A stretch of DNA of 64,000 nt from Azoarcus indigens (GTDB taxonomy: Bacteria > Pseudomonadota > Gammaproteobacteria > Burkholderiales > Rhodocyclaceae): NCBI RefSeq assembly GCF_004361735.1, contig NZ_SNVV01000002.1, positions 291,967 through 355,966 of the forward strand. Reading direction: 5' to 3'. Shown here one piece after another: positions 46,597 to 56,543 of the stretch. How positions within the stretch are numbered: position 1 is the stretch's first letter; each line of letters begins with the position of its first letter. The position numbers and the translations under genes were made by a program. The notes beneath the pieces were generated by a model that saw nothing but the letters and a program-made list of their open reading frames with translations, ran no database searches and had not been told where the DNA came from.

Positions 46597-48111
46597 ATGA
46601 ACGTTTCTCCCGACCACCGCGAACTCTTCCGCCACGTCAGCGCCGACAAAGCGGCGTTCTACCGCGCCATCATGGAGGCCTTCGCCGCCGCCAAACGCCA
46701 GTTCCGCCCCTACCTGCGGCCCGACGAGGTGTGGCGCGAAGCGGCTTGGCCGGACGAGCCGCCCCGGTTGGAGGAGGTCCGGGCCGGGCTCGCCCAGCTG
46801 GTGGAATGGGGCAACCTCGAATCCCAGCCCGATACGGCGCGGGTCGCAAGCATCGACGACTTTTACCTGGCCCGTTTCATCTACCGGCTCTCCCACGGCG
46901 GCGAGGCGGTGGAGTCGGCGCTGGCGACCTTCGCGCAGGCATTGAGGCGCCGCGGCGAACTGCAGAGCGTCGCCCTGGAGGACATCCACGCCCGTCTCGA
47001 AACCTTGATCGCGCTGGCTGCCGAGAGCGCGCCGGACGATGCCAAGGTCCACGAAGTGCTGCGCGATCTGGTGCGCGTGTTCGAGGATCTGGCCGAGAAT
47101 GCCCAGGCCTTCATGGCCGGCATCGTCCGCAGCCTGGAAATCCAGCAGGCCGAGGTGCAGGCCGTGGTCGGCTTCAAGAAGCGGTTGATCGACTATCTGG
47201 AGCGCTTCATCGGCGACCTGGTGAGCCGTTCCGGCGCCATTGCGCAGCGCCTCAAGGCCCTCGACACCCGTGTCGATGCCTTGCTGTGGCAGGCGGCGAA
47301 TCGCGAGGCGCGCGACATCGCTCCGGGCGACACCCACCAGCAGGCCGACGTGCTGCAGGCCCGCGTCAATGCCTGGCGCGAACGCTGGCGCGGCTTGCGC
47401 CTGTGGTTCGTCGCGGACGGCCATGGCCCGGCCCAGGCCGAGGCCTTGCGAGCCAAGGCGCGGGCGGCGATTCCGCAGCTGCTCGCCGCCATCGCCGCCG
47501 TCAATGAGCGGCGCAGCGGACGCAGCGACCGGTCGGCGGACTTCCGGATCCTCGCCCGGTGGTTCGCGGACTGCGCGGACGACGATCAGGCCCATCGCCT
47601 GGCGCGCGCCGCTTTCGCCCTCAACCCGGCGCGCCACCTGTCGCTGCCGGCCGCCGAGGAGGTGCCGGCCACGACCGCGTGGGCCGATGCGCCAGCGATC
47701 GCCATCCATCCGCGCCTGCGCGAGTACGGCACGGCGACGGTGCGCGGCGCCGCGCCCCGGGTCAGGAACCGCGATGCGGAGCGGGCGCTACTGGCACAAC
47801 AGGCGGCGGCCGAACACCGCCAGGTGGAAGCGGCCCGGGCCCGGCTGGCGACGGGCGAGAGCTGCCGCCTGTCGGAGCTCGGCCGGCTCGACCCGCACGA
47901 ATTCGATCTCTTTCTTTCCGTGCTCGGCGAGGCGCTGGCGAGCCAGCCGTCTCCGGGCGCGACGGTGGCGCGCACCACCTCCGACGGCCTCCTGCACATC
48001 CGCCTCGAGCCGTTGGGCGAGGATTCCCATGCCGTCATCGAGACAGCGCTGGGCACCTTTTCCGGGCGCGACCACCGCCTCACCATCACCCCCGTGCCGA
48101 ACTCAGGATGA
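46597..48111 (+). CDS. jetA: Wadjet type III JetA (DUF2397)
   Basis: A 504-residue protein of the DUF2397 (TIGR02677) family: NVSPDHRELFRHVSADKAAFYRAIM at the start, ARFIYRLSHGGEAVE, and a helical middle with VGFKKRLIDYLERFI. It is the kleisin-like subunit of type III Wadjet. The ATG at 46597 was chosen because the conserved sequence begins there; the frame is open further upstream but reads as shadow of the 79-residue gene. The stop overlaps jetB by four bases (ATGA). Confidence 0.87.
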   Translation: MNVSPDHRELFRHVSADKAAFYRAIMEAFAAAKRQFRPYLRPDEVWREAAWPDEPPRLEEVRAGLAQLVEWGNLESQPDTARVASIDDFYLARFIYRLSHGGEAVESALATFAQALRRRGELQSVALEDIHARLETLIALAAESAPDDAKVHEVLRDLVRVFEDLAENAQAFMAGIVRSLEIQQAEVQAVVGFKKRLIDYLERFIGDLVSRSGAIAQRLKALDTRVDALLWQAANREARDIAPGDTHQQADVLQARVNAWRERWRGLRLWFVADGHGPAQAEALRAKARAAIPQLLAAIAAVNERRSGRSDRSADFRILARWFADCADDDQAHRLARAAFALNPARHLSLPAAEEVPATTAWADAPAIAIHPRLREYGTATVRGAAPRVRNRDAERALLAQQAAAEHRQVEAARARLATGESCRLSELGRLDPHEFDLFLSVLGEALASQPSPGATVARTTSDGLLHIRLEPLGEDSHAVIETALGTFSGRDHRLTITPVPNSG

Positions 48112-49364
48112 AGAAGCCGCGCTTCGAAAGCCGCGCCATCGGCGACCGCCAGGCGCAACACCGCGAGGAGGAATACCGCGACGCCGTGCGGGTCCTGCTC
48201 ATGCGCCCGCTCTTGACCAGCGACCATCCCGCCTTCGCCGCCGTGCGCCGCCATGCCGATCGGCTGCGTACCTGGTTTGCCCGCGAAACCGGCTGGCCGC
48301 TCGCCATCGAGCGCGACTGCGCCCGCCTCTACAAGCGGCCGGCCGATCTGTCCGATGCCTCGCGGGGCCTGCCCGGCTTCGACCGCCGCCGCTACGTGCT
48401 GCTCTGCCTGGCCGCCGCCGTGCTGGAGCGCGCCGAGCCCCAGATTACCCTGCGCGTCCTCGGCGACCGTCTGCTCCTCCTGGCCGCAGAGCCGGCGCTG
48501 GCCGAACGGGGATTCGCTTTCGGGCTGGAGAATGTCCATGAACGACGCGAACTCGTGGCCGTCTGCCGCGCCCTGCTCGATTGGGGCGTGATGGCCCGGG
48601 TCGCGGGCGACGAGGAAGCTTATGTCCTGGGCCACGAAGGGGGCGGCGGTGACGCCCTCTACGATATCCACCGGCGCGTCCTGGCCGGCCTGCTGGCCGC
48701 CGTGCGCGGGCCATCCACCTGGACGCCGGAAGCCGCGCCGCAGGATCTCGAACAACGCATCGCCGCCCTGGTCGCCGAGCATCAGCCGGAAAGCGAGGAG
48801 GGCCGGCGCACCGCGCTGCGCCACCATTTGTCGCGCCGCCTGCTCGACGATCCGGTGATCTATTTCGACGACCTCGACGCCGACAGCCGCGCCTACCTTC
48901 TGAACCAGCGCGGCCCCATGGCGGCACGCCTCGCCGAGGACAGCGGCCTCATCGCCGAGCAGCGCGCCGAGGGGGTCGCGCTGGTGGACGAAACCGGCTT
49001 CCTGACGGATGTCGCGCTGCCGGCCGAGGGCACCGAGTCCCACGTCACCCTGCTGGTCGCCGAGTTCCTCGCCGAGCGCCGGCGCGAGGATGCCGATGCC
49101 GTGGTCACGGAAGCCGAAATCGCCGATTTCATCCGGGCGGCGGCAGCAAGCTATGGGCGTTACTGGCGCAAGTCGGCACGCGAGCCCGGCGGAGAACGGG
49201 AACTCGCCGAAGCCGCCTTGAGCCGGCTCGCCATGTTGCGGCTGATCCGCCGCCTGGAGGGGGCGGTGCGTCCCTCGCCCGCGTTGGCCCGCGTCGCACT
49301 GGGCGAGGCGACGGTCAAGACCCGGCGTAGCGACGAACCGATGCAACTGGACATATTTTCATGA
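48108..49364 (+). CDS. jetB: Wadjet type III JetB (DUF2398)
   Basis: A 418-residue protein of the DUF2398 (TIGR02678) family, with VRVLLMRPLLTSDHPAF near the start, RRRYVLLCLAAAVLERAEPQ, and the late conserved YFDDLDADSRAYL region. It is the small structural partner of the SMC-like JetC. AGGA precedes the ATG at 48108. Both ends overlap neighbours by four bases, so the four genes are translated as a block. Confidence 0.87.
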   Translation: MKKPRFESRAIGDRQAQHREEEYRDAVRVLLMRPLLTSDHPAFAAVRRHADRLRTWFARETGWPLAIERDCARLYKRPADLSDASRGLPGFDRRRYVLLCLAAAVLERAEPQITLRVLGDRLLLLAAEPALAERGFAFGLENVHERRELVAVCRALLDWGVMARVAGDEEAYVLGHEGGGGDALYDIHRRVLAGLLAAVRGPSTWTPEAAPQDLEQRIAALVAEHQPESEEGRRTALRHHLSRRLLDDPVIYFDDLDADSRAYLLNQRGPMAARLAEDSGLIAEQRAEGVALVDETGFLTDVALPAEGTESHVTLLVAEFLAERRREDADAVVTEAEIADFIRAAAASYGRYWRKSAREPGGERELAEAALSRLAMLRLIRRLEGAVRPSPALARVALGEATVKTRRSDEPMQLDIFS

Positions 49365-52300
49365 ACGTCACCGAACTTCCGCTGCCGACCGTTGCCCGCT
49401 GGCAGCCCCTGCGTCTGGGGCTCGTCGACCTCTATCATTACGACAGCGAGGAATTCCGGTTCCGGGACGGCCATTTGCTGCTGCGCGGCAACAATGGCAC
49501 CGGCAAGTCGAAGGTCCTGTCGCTGACGCTGCCCTTCCTGTTCGACGCCCAGATCAAGCCTTCCCGCATCGAGCCCGATGGCGATCCCGGCAAGAAGATG
49601 GCCTGGAACCTGCTCATGGGCAAGCACGAGCGGCGCGTCGGTTACGTCTGGGCGGAATTCGGCCGCCGCGGCGAAGATGGCCGCGTCCATTTCGTTACCC
49701 TCGGTTGCGGGCTGTCGGCGGTGGCGGCCCGGCCACAGGTCGATCCCTGGTTCTTCGTCGCCGACGAGGTACGCATGGGCGAGAGCCTGTGGCTCACCAG
49801 CCCGCAAGGCGTCGTGCTGAGCCGGGAACGCCTGCAGGAAGCCCTCGGCGGCCACGGCCAGGTCTTCCCGAGCGCGGAATCCTATCGGCGGGCGGTGGAT
49901 GAGCGGCTGTTCAGGCTGGGCACCGCCCGCTACTCCGCCCTCATGGACACCCTGATCCAGTTGCGGCAACCCCAGCTTTCCAAGCGCCCCGACGAGGCGA
50001 ACCTTTCGGAAGCACTCACCGAAGCACTGCCGCCGCTGCCCGCCGAACTGCTCGGCGATGTTGCCGACGCCTTGAATCAGCTGGAGGAGTACCGCCAGGA
50101 ACTCGACAGCTTCGATGCCCTCGCCAGGGCCGTCGGGCAGTTCAACCAGCGCTATCGCGTCTACGCCGGCATCAACGCCCGGCGCGAGGCGCGCCGGCTG
50201 CGCGCCGCCCAGACCGAATTCGACAAGGCCAGCCAGGCGCTGAATGATGCCCGGGCAAACCTGGAGACCGCGCGGATGGAGGAGGGGAGGCAGCAACAGC
50301 GCCGGGACGAAGTGGCGGGCGGACTGCTGCGGGCCCGCGCCGCCCATGACGCTTTGCGCGACGATCCGGCGCTGCGCGACGCCCGGCGCCTGGATGATGC
50401 GAAGCGCCAGGCAGACGAGGCTTACAAGGATGCAGGGGAGGCGGTGCAGGCGGTGGCGGAAGCTGCCGCACGGCTGCGACGGGAAACGGCTGTGCTGCAA
50501 GAGTGCCAGCTGCGGGCTGCCGACACCCGGCAGGCATTGGCCGACGGCCGCGCCGCGGCCGCCGCCGCTGCCGACATTTGCGGCCTTGGCGGCGACTTCG
50601 CGCAGGAGGAGGCCATCGGCGATCCGGAGGCGCTGGCCGCCCTCGACCCTTCCGCCTGGCGGGCCGCGCAGCAGCGCCTGCGCGGCCTGCTGGCGCGCCG
50701 GCGCGAACATCTCGGCCTGATCAGGCGGCGGCTGAACGAGGTGGCGGAAGCCCACGGCCGGCATGGTCAGGCGGCGGAGCAGCGCGATGTACGGGCGGAC
50801 GAGTTCGAGGACGCCGCCGCCCGCCGCCTGCAGGCGGATGCCGCCGTCGAGCGCCAGGGGGCGCTGCTCGTCGACGCCTGGGAAGGTCATTTCGAGCGCA
50901 TCGTACAGCTGCGGCCGCAGGCGCCCGAGGCGGCGCTGGACGCGCTGGCCGAATGGGTCGCGGGCATGGCCGGCGACAACCCGGCGCGCGCCGCCCTGCA
51001 TGCCGCCCAGCATGTCGCCAGCGAACGCTTCGCCCGGCAGGCCGCCACGCTCGACCGGCGCGAAAAAGATCTCGCCGACGAGGGCGAGGCGCTCGCCCTC
51101 GAACGGCGGCGTCTCGAGCGAGGCGAAGATGCCGCACCGCCGGCGCCGTACTTCCGCGATGCCACTGCGCGGCTTGGCCGGCCGGGCGCGCCCCTCTGGC
51201 AGTTGCTGGAGTTCCGCGAAGCGGTGACCGAACCGCAACGCGCCGGCCTGGAAGCCGCGCTGGAAGCGAGCGGCCTGCTCGATGCCTGGGTCGCGCCGGA
51301 TGGACGGCTGCTGGCCGCGGACGGCGCCTCGTCCTGGCACGATACCGTGCTCGTCGCCCGTGGGCGCCAGGCCGCTTCGGCCGCGGACTGGCTGCTGCCG
51401 GCTGAAAACGCCGCCGTCGCCGTACCGGTGGTGCAAGACTTGCTGGAGAGCATCGCCTGTGGCGAGACGGAAGCCGTCGCTGCGGAAGCCTGGGTCGCCC
51501 CGGACGGGCGCTTTCGCGTCGGGCCTCTGGCGGGTGCCTGGGCGAAGCCTGCCGCCACCTATATCGGCTACGCGGCACGCGCGGCGGCGCGGGCACGCCG
51601 GCTGGCGGAAGTCGCCCTGCGCCTGAGCGAAATCGAGGTGTCCCTGGGCAAGGTCCGCGAAGACAAGGAGAAGCTCGAAACGCAGCGGCGCCAGGCGGCA
51701 CTCGAATGGAGCGCGGCGCCGAGCGATGATGACTTGCGCGCCGCCCATGGGGAGGCGGCCGCTGGCGCCCGCGCCTACGCGGCGGCCGACGCAGCGCTGC
51801 GGCAGGCGAATGTCCGGCTGGCGGAAGCGGAACGGCGCTGGGTCGAGGCTCGCGAGCAGCTCGCTGCGGACGCGCAAGACCTGCATCTGCCCTGTGAGCG
51901 CGCCGCCCTCGACGGGGTGGAAAGCGCACTGCACGGATTCAACGACGACTTGCAGCAGCTGTTCCTGGCAGCGCAGGCGGTGCGCCACGCCCTTCCTGAA
52001 CTGCGGGCGCAACAGGTACGCGAAGCCGATGCCGGGGCCGAGGAACGGCGTTGGCAGGAACAGGCCGCCGACAGGCAGCGCCGGGCCGAAGAAGCCCAGG
52101 CGCGCTGGCAGGCGCTTTACGAGAGCGTCGGCCTCAAGGTGGAGGAGATCCTGCAGCGGCTCGGCGCGGCGCGCGCGGCGGTCGAACAAGGCGAGAAGGA
52201 CCTGAAAGAGGTCGAGGGCAAAATGCGGGACGCCACCGAGGCGCGGGCTCGCGCCGAGCAGAAGGCGGAGGACTGTGCCGCCACCCTGGAGGACCGCCGC

Positions 52301-53479
52301 GCCGGCCGCCAGGCGGCGGTCGCGAGCCTGCAGGGTTTCAGCGCCAGCGGCCTGATGGCCGTCGCCGTGCCGGACATCGAATGCCCCGATCCCGCTGCGC
52401 CCTGGACCATCGAGCCGGCCCTCACCCTGGCGCGCCGCGCCGAACAGGCGCTGGCCGGCGTCAAGGCCGACGACGAGGACTGGAACCGCATCCAGAACCT
52501 GGTTTCCGAGGATTTCGGCGAACTGCTGCGGAGCCTGGGAGCGCTCGGCCACCAGGCGCACGCGGCGACCAGCGACCATGGCCTCATCGTCAGCGTCGTC
52601 TATCGCAACCGCACCGAGCGCCCCGACCGCCTCGCCGCCATCCTGGCCGAGGAAATCGCCCAGCGCCGCGAGCTCCTCACCGCCCGCGAGCGCGAGCTGC
52701 TGGAGAACCACCTGCAAGCCGAGGTCGCGAGCGTCATCCAGCGCATGCTGCAGGAGGCCGATCGCCATGTGGGGAACATCAACGCCGAACTGGAGAAGCG
52801 TCCGACTTCAACCGGCGTGCGCTTCCGCCTCGTCTGGGAACCGCTGCCCGAAGGCGGCGAGGACGCGCCAGTCGGTCTCGAAGCGGCACGCAGGAAGCTC
52901 CTCAACACCAGTGCCGATGCCTGGTCGGCAGAAGACCGCCGCGTCGTCGGCGACATGCTGCAAAGCCGTATCGCCGCCGAGCGGGCGCGCGCCGACGCCG
53001 GCGGCGGCAGCCTGCTCGAACAACTGGCCCGCGCCCTCGACTATCGCCGCTGGCACCGATTTCGCGTCGAACGCTGGCAAGGCGGCAAGTGGGGCCGCCT
53101 GTCGGGGCCGGCCTCCAGCGGGGAACGCGCCCTCGGGCTGACGGTGCCGCTGTTCGCGGCCGTCTCCAGCCATTACAGTCAGGGCGGCCATGATGGCTAT
53201 TCCGGGGCGCCGCGCCTGGTGCTGCTCGACGAAGCCTTTGCCGGCATCGACCGCGAGGCGCGCGCCCATTGCATGGCGCTGATCCGCGAATTCGAACTCG
53301 ACTTCGTCATGACCAGCGAAAGCGAGTGGGGCTGCTATGCCGAACTGCCCGGCGTATCCATCTGCCACCTGCTGCGCCGCGAGGGCATCGACGCCGTGCA
53401 CGTCTCGCGCTGGGCCTGGGACGGGCGCACGCGCCGGGAAGAACCCGATCCCGGGCGGCGTTTTCAGGTGGCGTCGTGA
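49361..53479 (+). CDS. jetC: Wadjet type III JetC, SMC-like ATPase (TIGR02680 family)
   Basis: A 1372-residue protein. Walker A (GNNGTGKS) is at residues 43-50. Long alanine/arginine/glutamate-rich coiled coils flank a globular middle around residues 560-740, which is the hinge. The ABC signature LSGPASSGERALGL and Walker B RLVLLDEAFAGID come near the C-terminus. As the motor of type III Wadjet it would extrude DNA and deliver circular plasmids to JetD. It shares little local sequence with the JetC at 10272-13934 beyond the ATPase motifs. Confidence 0.9.
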   Translation: MNVTELPLPTVARWQPLRLGLVDLYHYDSEEFRFRDGHLLLRGNNGTGKSKVLSLTLPFLFDAQIKPSRIEPDGDPGKKMAWNLLMGKHERRVGYVWAEFGRRGEDGRVHFVTLGCGLSAVAARPQVDPWFFVADEVRMGESLWLTSPQGVVLSRERLQEALGGHGQVFPSAESYRRAVDERLFRLGTARYSALMDTLIQLRQPQLSKRPDEANLSEALTEALPPLPAELLGDVADALNQLEEYRQELDSFDALARAVGQFNQRYRVYAGINARREARRLRAAQTEFDKASQALNDARANLETARMEEGRQQQRRDEVAGGLLRARAAHDALRDDPALRDARRLDDAKRQADEAYKDAGEAVQAVAEAAARLRRETAVLQECQLRAADTRQALADGRAAAAAAADICGLGGDFAQEEAIGDPEALAALDPSAWRAAQQRLRGLLARRREHLGLIRRRLNEVAEAHGRHGQAAEQRDVRADEFEDAAARRLQADAAVERQGALLVDAWEGHFERIVQLRPQAPEAALDALAEWVAGMAGDNPARAALHAAQHVASERFARQAATLDRREKDLADEGEALALERRRLERGEDAAPPAPYFRDATARLGRPGAPLWQLLEFREAVTEPQRAGLEAALEASGLLDAWVAPDGRLLAADGASSWHDTVLVARGRQAASAADWLLPAENAAVAVPVVQDLLESIACGETEAVAAEAWVAPDGRFRVGPLAGAWAKPAATYIGYAARAAARARRLAEVALRLSEIEVSLGKVREDKEKLETQRRQAALEWSAAPSDDDLRAAHGEAAAGARAYAAADAALRQANVRLAEAERRWVEAREQLAADAQDLHLPCERAALDGVESALHGFNDDLQQLFLAAQAVRHALPELRAQQVREADAGAEERRWQEQAADRQRRAEEAQARWQALYESVGLKVEEILQRLGAARAAVEQGEKDLKEVEGKMRDATEARARAEQKAEDCAATLEDRRAGRQAAVASLQGFSASGLMAVAVPDIECPDPAAPWTIEPALTLARRAEQALAGVKADDEDWNRIQNLVSEDFGELLRSLGALGHQAHAATSDHGLIVSVVYRNRTERPDRLAAILAEEIAQRRELLTARERELLENHLQAEVASVIQRMLQEADRHVGNINAELEKRPTSTGVRFRLVWEPLPEGGEDAPVGLEAARRKLLNTSADAWSAEDRRVVGDMLQSRIAAERARADAGGGSLLEQLARALDYRRWHRFRVERWQGGKWGRLSGPASSGERALGLTVPLFAAVSSHYSQGGHDGYSGAPRLVLLDEAFAGIDREARAHCMALIREFELDFVMTSESEWGCYAELPGVSICHLLRREGIDAVHVSRWAWDGRTRREEPDPGRRFQVAS

Positions 53480-54711
53480 CCACGGCCGATCCGCGGCTCA
53501 CGCGCCTGCTCGGCGGGGAAGCGCTGGCCGGCCTGCGCCGCCGGCTGCGCCAACGCTACGAACGCGCCCAGCCGGAAACATTCCGCCTCGGCGGCCTCAC
53601 CGAGACCGAGCGCAATGCCCTGGCCGGCCTGCTCGGGCGCAAGCCGCGGCTCGCCAACTCGATGACCCTGGCGGTCAGCGAACTCGATGCCGCCCTTCGA
53701 CGCGCCGGGCTTGCGGCATCCTTGCGCGAGGCGCTGGAGCTGCTCGACGGCCCGATTGCCGACCGCGCCACGGAACGGGCGGCGCTGCAGGCGCAATGGG
53801 CAGCCTTGCGCGGGCGCTGCCACGATGCCCGCCTTGCCGCCTTGCTCGATCTTCCCAGCGGCATGGCCCTGGTGAAGCGGCTGGCGCGTCAGCCGGCCGC
53901 CGCCGGGCAGCTCCTCGATGCCGCGCAGGCGGTGTTGCAGGCGCTTCCCGCTGCCGGCACGCCGCGCTCACGCTTGGCGGCGGAAGTGCTCGGCGATGCG
54001 CATGGGCTGGACCCCGGCCGGCCGGTCGCCAGCATCGTCCTGGCGGCACTGCGGCAGACTGCGGATGCGACCGAAAGCGAAGCGGGAACCGAAGACAGCG
54101 TACGCGACCGGTGGGCGGAGGTGGGTGTCATGGTCAATGAACTGTCGCGGCCGGCGCTGTTCCTCAACCTGCCGGTGGGTGAGGCGGCGTCGCCGCCGCC
54201 GGGCGAGCCGGGTTATGTCTCCCTGCGCACGCTGCTGCGGTCGCCGCCGGCCTGGCAGGTGGCCGGCTGCGACATCCGCGTCTGCGAGAATCCCAACTTT
54301 GTCGCCATCGTTGCCGACGCGCTCGGCGCCGATGCCGCGCCCCTCGTCTGTACCGACGGCATGCCGGGGGCCGCCCAGCGCACGCTGCTTCTGCAACTCG
54401 CGGCGGCGGGCGCCTGCCTGCATTACCACGGCGATTTCGACTGGCCGGGGATCGCCATCGGCAATTGGGTCATGCGTACCTGCGGCGCACGTCCTTGGCG
54501 TTTCAGCGAGCCGGACTACTTGGCGGCGCTCCGGGATATTCCCGTCAATGGACGCGCCTTGGGGCCGGAGGGTGTAAATGCGGATTGGGACGAAGGCCTT
54601 GCTCCCGCGATGCGCGCCCATAATCGGGCAATCGACGAGGAGGCCGTTGCGGCGATTCTGCTGCGAGATCTCGATTGCGCCGGCCGGCAAGAACAAGCCC
54701 CTGATTATTGA
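53476..54711 (+). CDS. jetD: Wadjet type III JetD, TOPRIM-like nuclease (DUF3323-DUF2399)
   Basis: A 411-residue protein with GTG start overlapping the jetC stop. The N-terminal DUF3323-type region (FRLGGLTETERNALAGLLG) is followed by a C-terminal DUF2399 Toprim-like domain with VCENPNFVAIVADAL and HYHGDFDWPGIAIGNW, which supply the acidic metal-binding residues. It is the nuclease that cuts plasmid DNA in the Wadjet complex. It ends 11 bases before the convergent AbiEii gene. Confidence 0.88.
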   Translation: MTTADPRLTRLLGGEALAGLRRRLRQRYERAQPETFRLGGLTETERNALAGLLGRKPRLANSMTLAVSELDAALRRAGLAASLREALELLDGPIADRATERAALQAQWAALRGRCHDARLAALLDLPSGMALVKRLARQPAAAGQLLDAAQAVLQALPAAGTPRSRLAAEVLGDAHGLDPGRPVASIVLAALRQTADATESEAGTEDSVRDRWAEVGVMVNELSRPALFLNLPVGEAASPPPGEPGYVSLRTLLRSPPAWQVAGCDIRVCENPNFVAIVADALGADAAPLVCTDGMPGAAQRTLLLQLAAAGACLHYHGDFDWPGIAIGNWVMRTCGARPWRFSEPDYLAALRDIPVNGRALGPEGVNADWDEGLAPAMRAHNRAIDEEAVAAILLRDLDCAGRQEQAPDY

Positions 54712-54722
54712 TCTTGACTTGC

Positions 54723-55640
54723 CTATTGCCGAAACCGTTGCGAAAGTATCTCAGCCTGCTCAGCGAATTTCCCCGGACTGTTGCGCTCCAGTTGCGCCAG
54801 GTTGTGCAGTTTCCAGCGAATCCCCGGCAGGTGCTCGGCATGTGCGATGCCCAGCAGCGACCACTCCGGACGACCGGCGACGAGTGACAGAAGAAAGCGC
54901 CGTTCATCAACATCCAGAGCGCTTTGCAGTTCATGCACCATGCGTTCGCGTGCCGCCAACAACTGCGGTAGTTCCACCGGCTCGGCGGTCATGCCTTTGA
55001 AGTTGCGCTCGTATTCCTGCCCGATGTCCCGCAGGGCAGGAAACAGCACTTCATGGAGCGGCCGGTTGTGGCTGGCGAGGTAGATGACAAAGGCGCGCCG
55101 GATGCCGGCGGTGATGCCTTCGTGCGCAAACAACTGCATCACGTCGAACAGATCGCGGGGATGCTGCCGGTCCATGGCGGCGACGAGTTTGCCCCCATAG
55201 ACGTCTTCCAACGACACCACTGGAATTTCCAGGTCCGCCAGCAAGGTGTCGCGCGCCGTCGGTGTCAAGGCCGCGGTGCGCACCGGGTGAACCGTGCCGC
55301 GCATCACGAAATTGACTTCAACCTTGACTTCGATGCCGGCACGCCGCACCAGCAGCTTGGTTTCGCCGGCGTCGACCGCTGCCAGCGTGTGGGTCTGAAA
55401 GCCTCGTGCCTTCAAGCGTTCAGCGGTCCGCCGGATGGCTTCATTGATATGAGCCAGCGCCTCATCGCGAGGCAAGCTGTGGTCGGGAAATACGAGATCC
55501 AGATCGACCGACAGCCGCGGCATGTTGCGGATGAACAGGTTGATCGCGGTACCGCCCTTGAGCGCGAAGGTGCCATCCACAAAAACGAGCGGGGCAACTT
55601 GGGTCAGCAGGCGTGCAGTATCGAGGTACGTTTGGTTCAT
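54723..55640 (-). CDS. abiEii: AbiEii/AbiGii-family nucleotidyltransferase toxin
   Basis: A 305-residue nucleotidyltransferase-fold protein. The motif FALKGGTAINLF near residue 25 and VDLDLVFPD near residue 45 are the G-G and D-x-D active-site elements, and SLEDVYGGKLVAAMDRQHPRDL is the second conserved block of the family. AbiEii toxins act as type IV toxins that block growth on phage infection or maintain islands. The gene starts four bases inside abiEi, so antitoxin is made first. Confidence 0.88.
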   Translation of the reverse strand: MNQTYLDTARLLTQVAPLVFVDGTFALKGGTAINLFIRNMPRLSVDLDLVFPDHSLPRDEALAHINEAIRRTAERLKARGFQTHTLAAVDAGETKLLVRRAGIEVKVEVNFVMRGTVHPVRTAALTPTARDTLLADLEIPVVSLEDVYGGKLVAAMDRQHPRDLFDVMQLFAHEGITAGIRRAFVIYLASHNRPLHEVLFPALRDIGQEYERNFKGMTAEPVELPQLLAARERMVHELQSALDVDERRFLLSLVAGRPEWSLLGIAHAEHLPGIRWKLHNLAQLERNSPGKFAEQAEILSQRFRQ

Positions 55641-56374
55641 GGCTTGAGTACCAACAACCCATCGGCGGAGCGGGACACCCAGGCTCGGGCGCTCCCGGTG
55701 GGCAGTTGCGTTGGGTCCAGCTTCGTGACCCAGGGCAGGGCGAGTTCACGTCCAAGTTGCAGGCATAGACGCACGGTCTTGACGCTGGTGCAACGCTGCA
55801 GCAATTCGCGCAACACATCGACGCGTAGGCTATAGGCGCTCTCGGCGAGTTCGCGCGCCTCTTGCAGCGGCTGGCGCACCCCCACCTCGCTGAGCACCTC
55901 CAGCAGCGCACGTTCGGGCGTTGAAACCCGGGGGGCACCGCTACGCCTTTCGAACGGGCCAGCATGGAGCGGTTCGGTCGCAGGTTCGGCGAATAGGCGC
56001 TTGCGGTGGTACTCCGCCGGGAAGCGCTCGGTGAACCAGTCGGGCAGGCGAGCGGCCGTCCAGCCGTAGAGCTGCAGGATAGGCTGCTGGGACAGGTAGT
56101 GCCTTACCCCGTACCAGTCGAGGGCCGACTTGCCTCCGACATGCAGTCCATTGACGGCGCGTTGTAGCAGCAGCAAACAGGCGTGCAACTCCAGGGTATC
56201 GTTTGGGCGGGCATACACACCCCGTGCCAGTCGCGTCAGCCAACCGGCGCGCGCGTAGTGAACGGCGAGGTCGGCTGAGATGCCGAGCGTTGCCAAGTCC
56301 TCCGACGTCTGGGGGGTACCTGGCGCCCAGTGCCGGTAGAGGGAATTTAACTTGGTTCTTTCAGTCGTAGCCAT
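55637..56374 (-). CDS. abiEi: AbiEi-family antitoxin/transcriptional autorepressor
   Basis: A 245-residue protein with an N-terminal winged helix (TLGISADLAVHYARAGWLTRLARGVY is the typical core) and a C-terminal antitoxin domain (STPERALLEVLSEVGVRQPLQEA). AbiEi represses its own promoter and counters AbiEii. It is upstream of and overlapping the toxin gene. A perfect inverted repeat about 55-75 bases before its start is a candidate operator. Confidence 0.85.
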   Translation of the reverse strand: MATTERTKLNSLYRHWAPGTPQTSEDLATLGISADLAVHYARAGWLTRLARGVYARPNDTLELHACLLLLQRAVNGLHVGGKSALDWYGVRHYLSQQPILQLYGWTAARLPDWFTERFPAEYHRKRLFAEPATEPLHAGPFERRSGAPRVSTPERALLEVLSEVGVRQPLQEARELAESAYSLRVDVLRELLQRCTSVKTVRLCLQLGRELALPWVTKLDPTQLPTGSARAWVSRSADGLLVLKP

Positions 56375-56428
56375 GCTGCGATATCTATCACCGTTTCAAG
56401 GAGGCGGCAAGTTTTATTTGGTGCTGCC

Positions 56429-56449
56429 AATCGTAACTGAACTACGATT
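56429..56449 (-). promoter_or_regulatory. Inverted repeat, candidate AbiEi operator
   Basis: AATCGTA and TACGATT are a perfect 7-base inverted repeat around a 7-base centre, 55-75 bases upstream of the abiEi ATG. AbiEi proteins are known to repress their own promoter by binding inverted repeats. Confidence 0.5.
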
Positions 56450-56543
56450 AGACAAATTGTTTCAAACGTTGGCGCGCCCACAGAGGGGCGATGCCTCCCT
56501 GAAATCGAGTCGATTCTCCATGCCGGGAAGAGCGCCCGCCATA

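Noticed and set aside
49160..52768. 1202-residue minus-strand frame opposite jetC of Wadjet III
   Set aside because: Shadow of the SMC coiled-coil coding sequence; no motifs.
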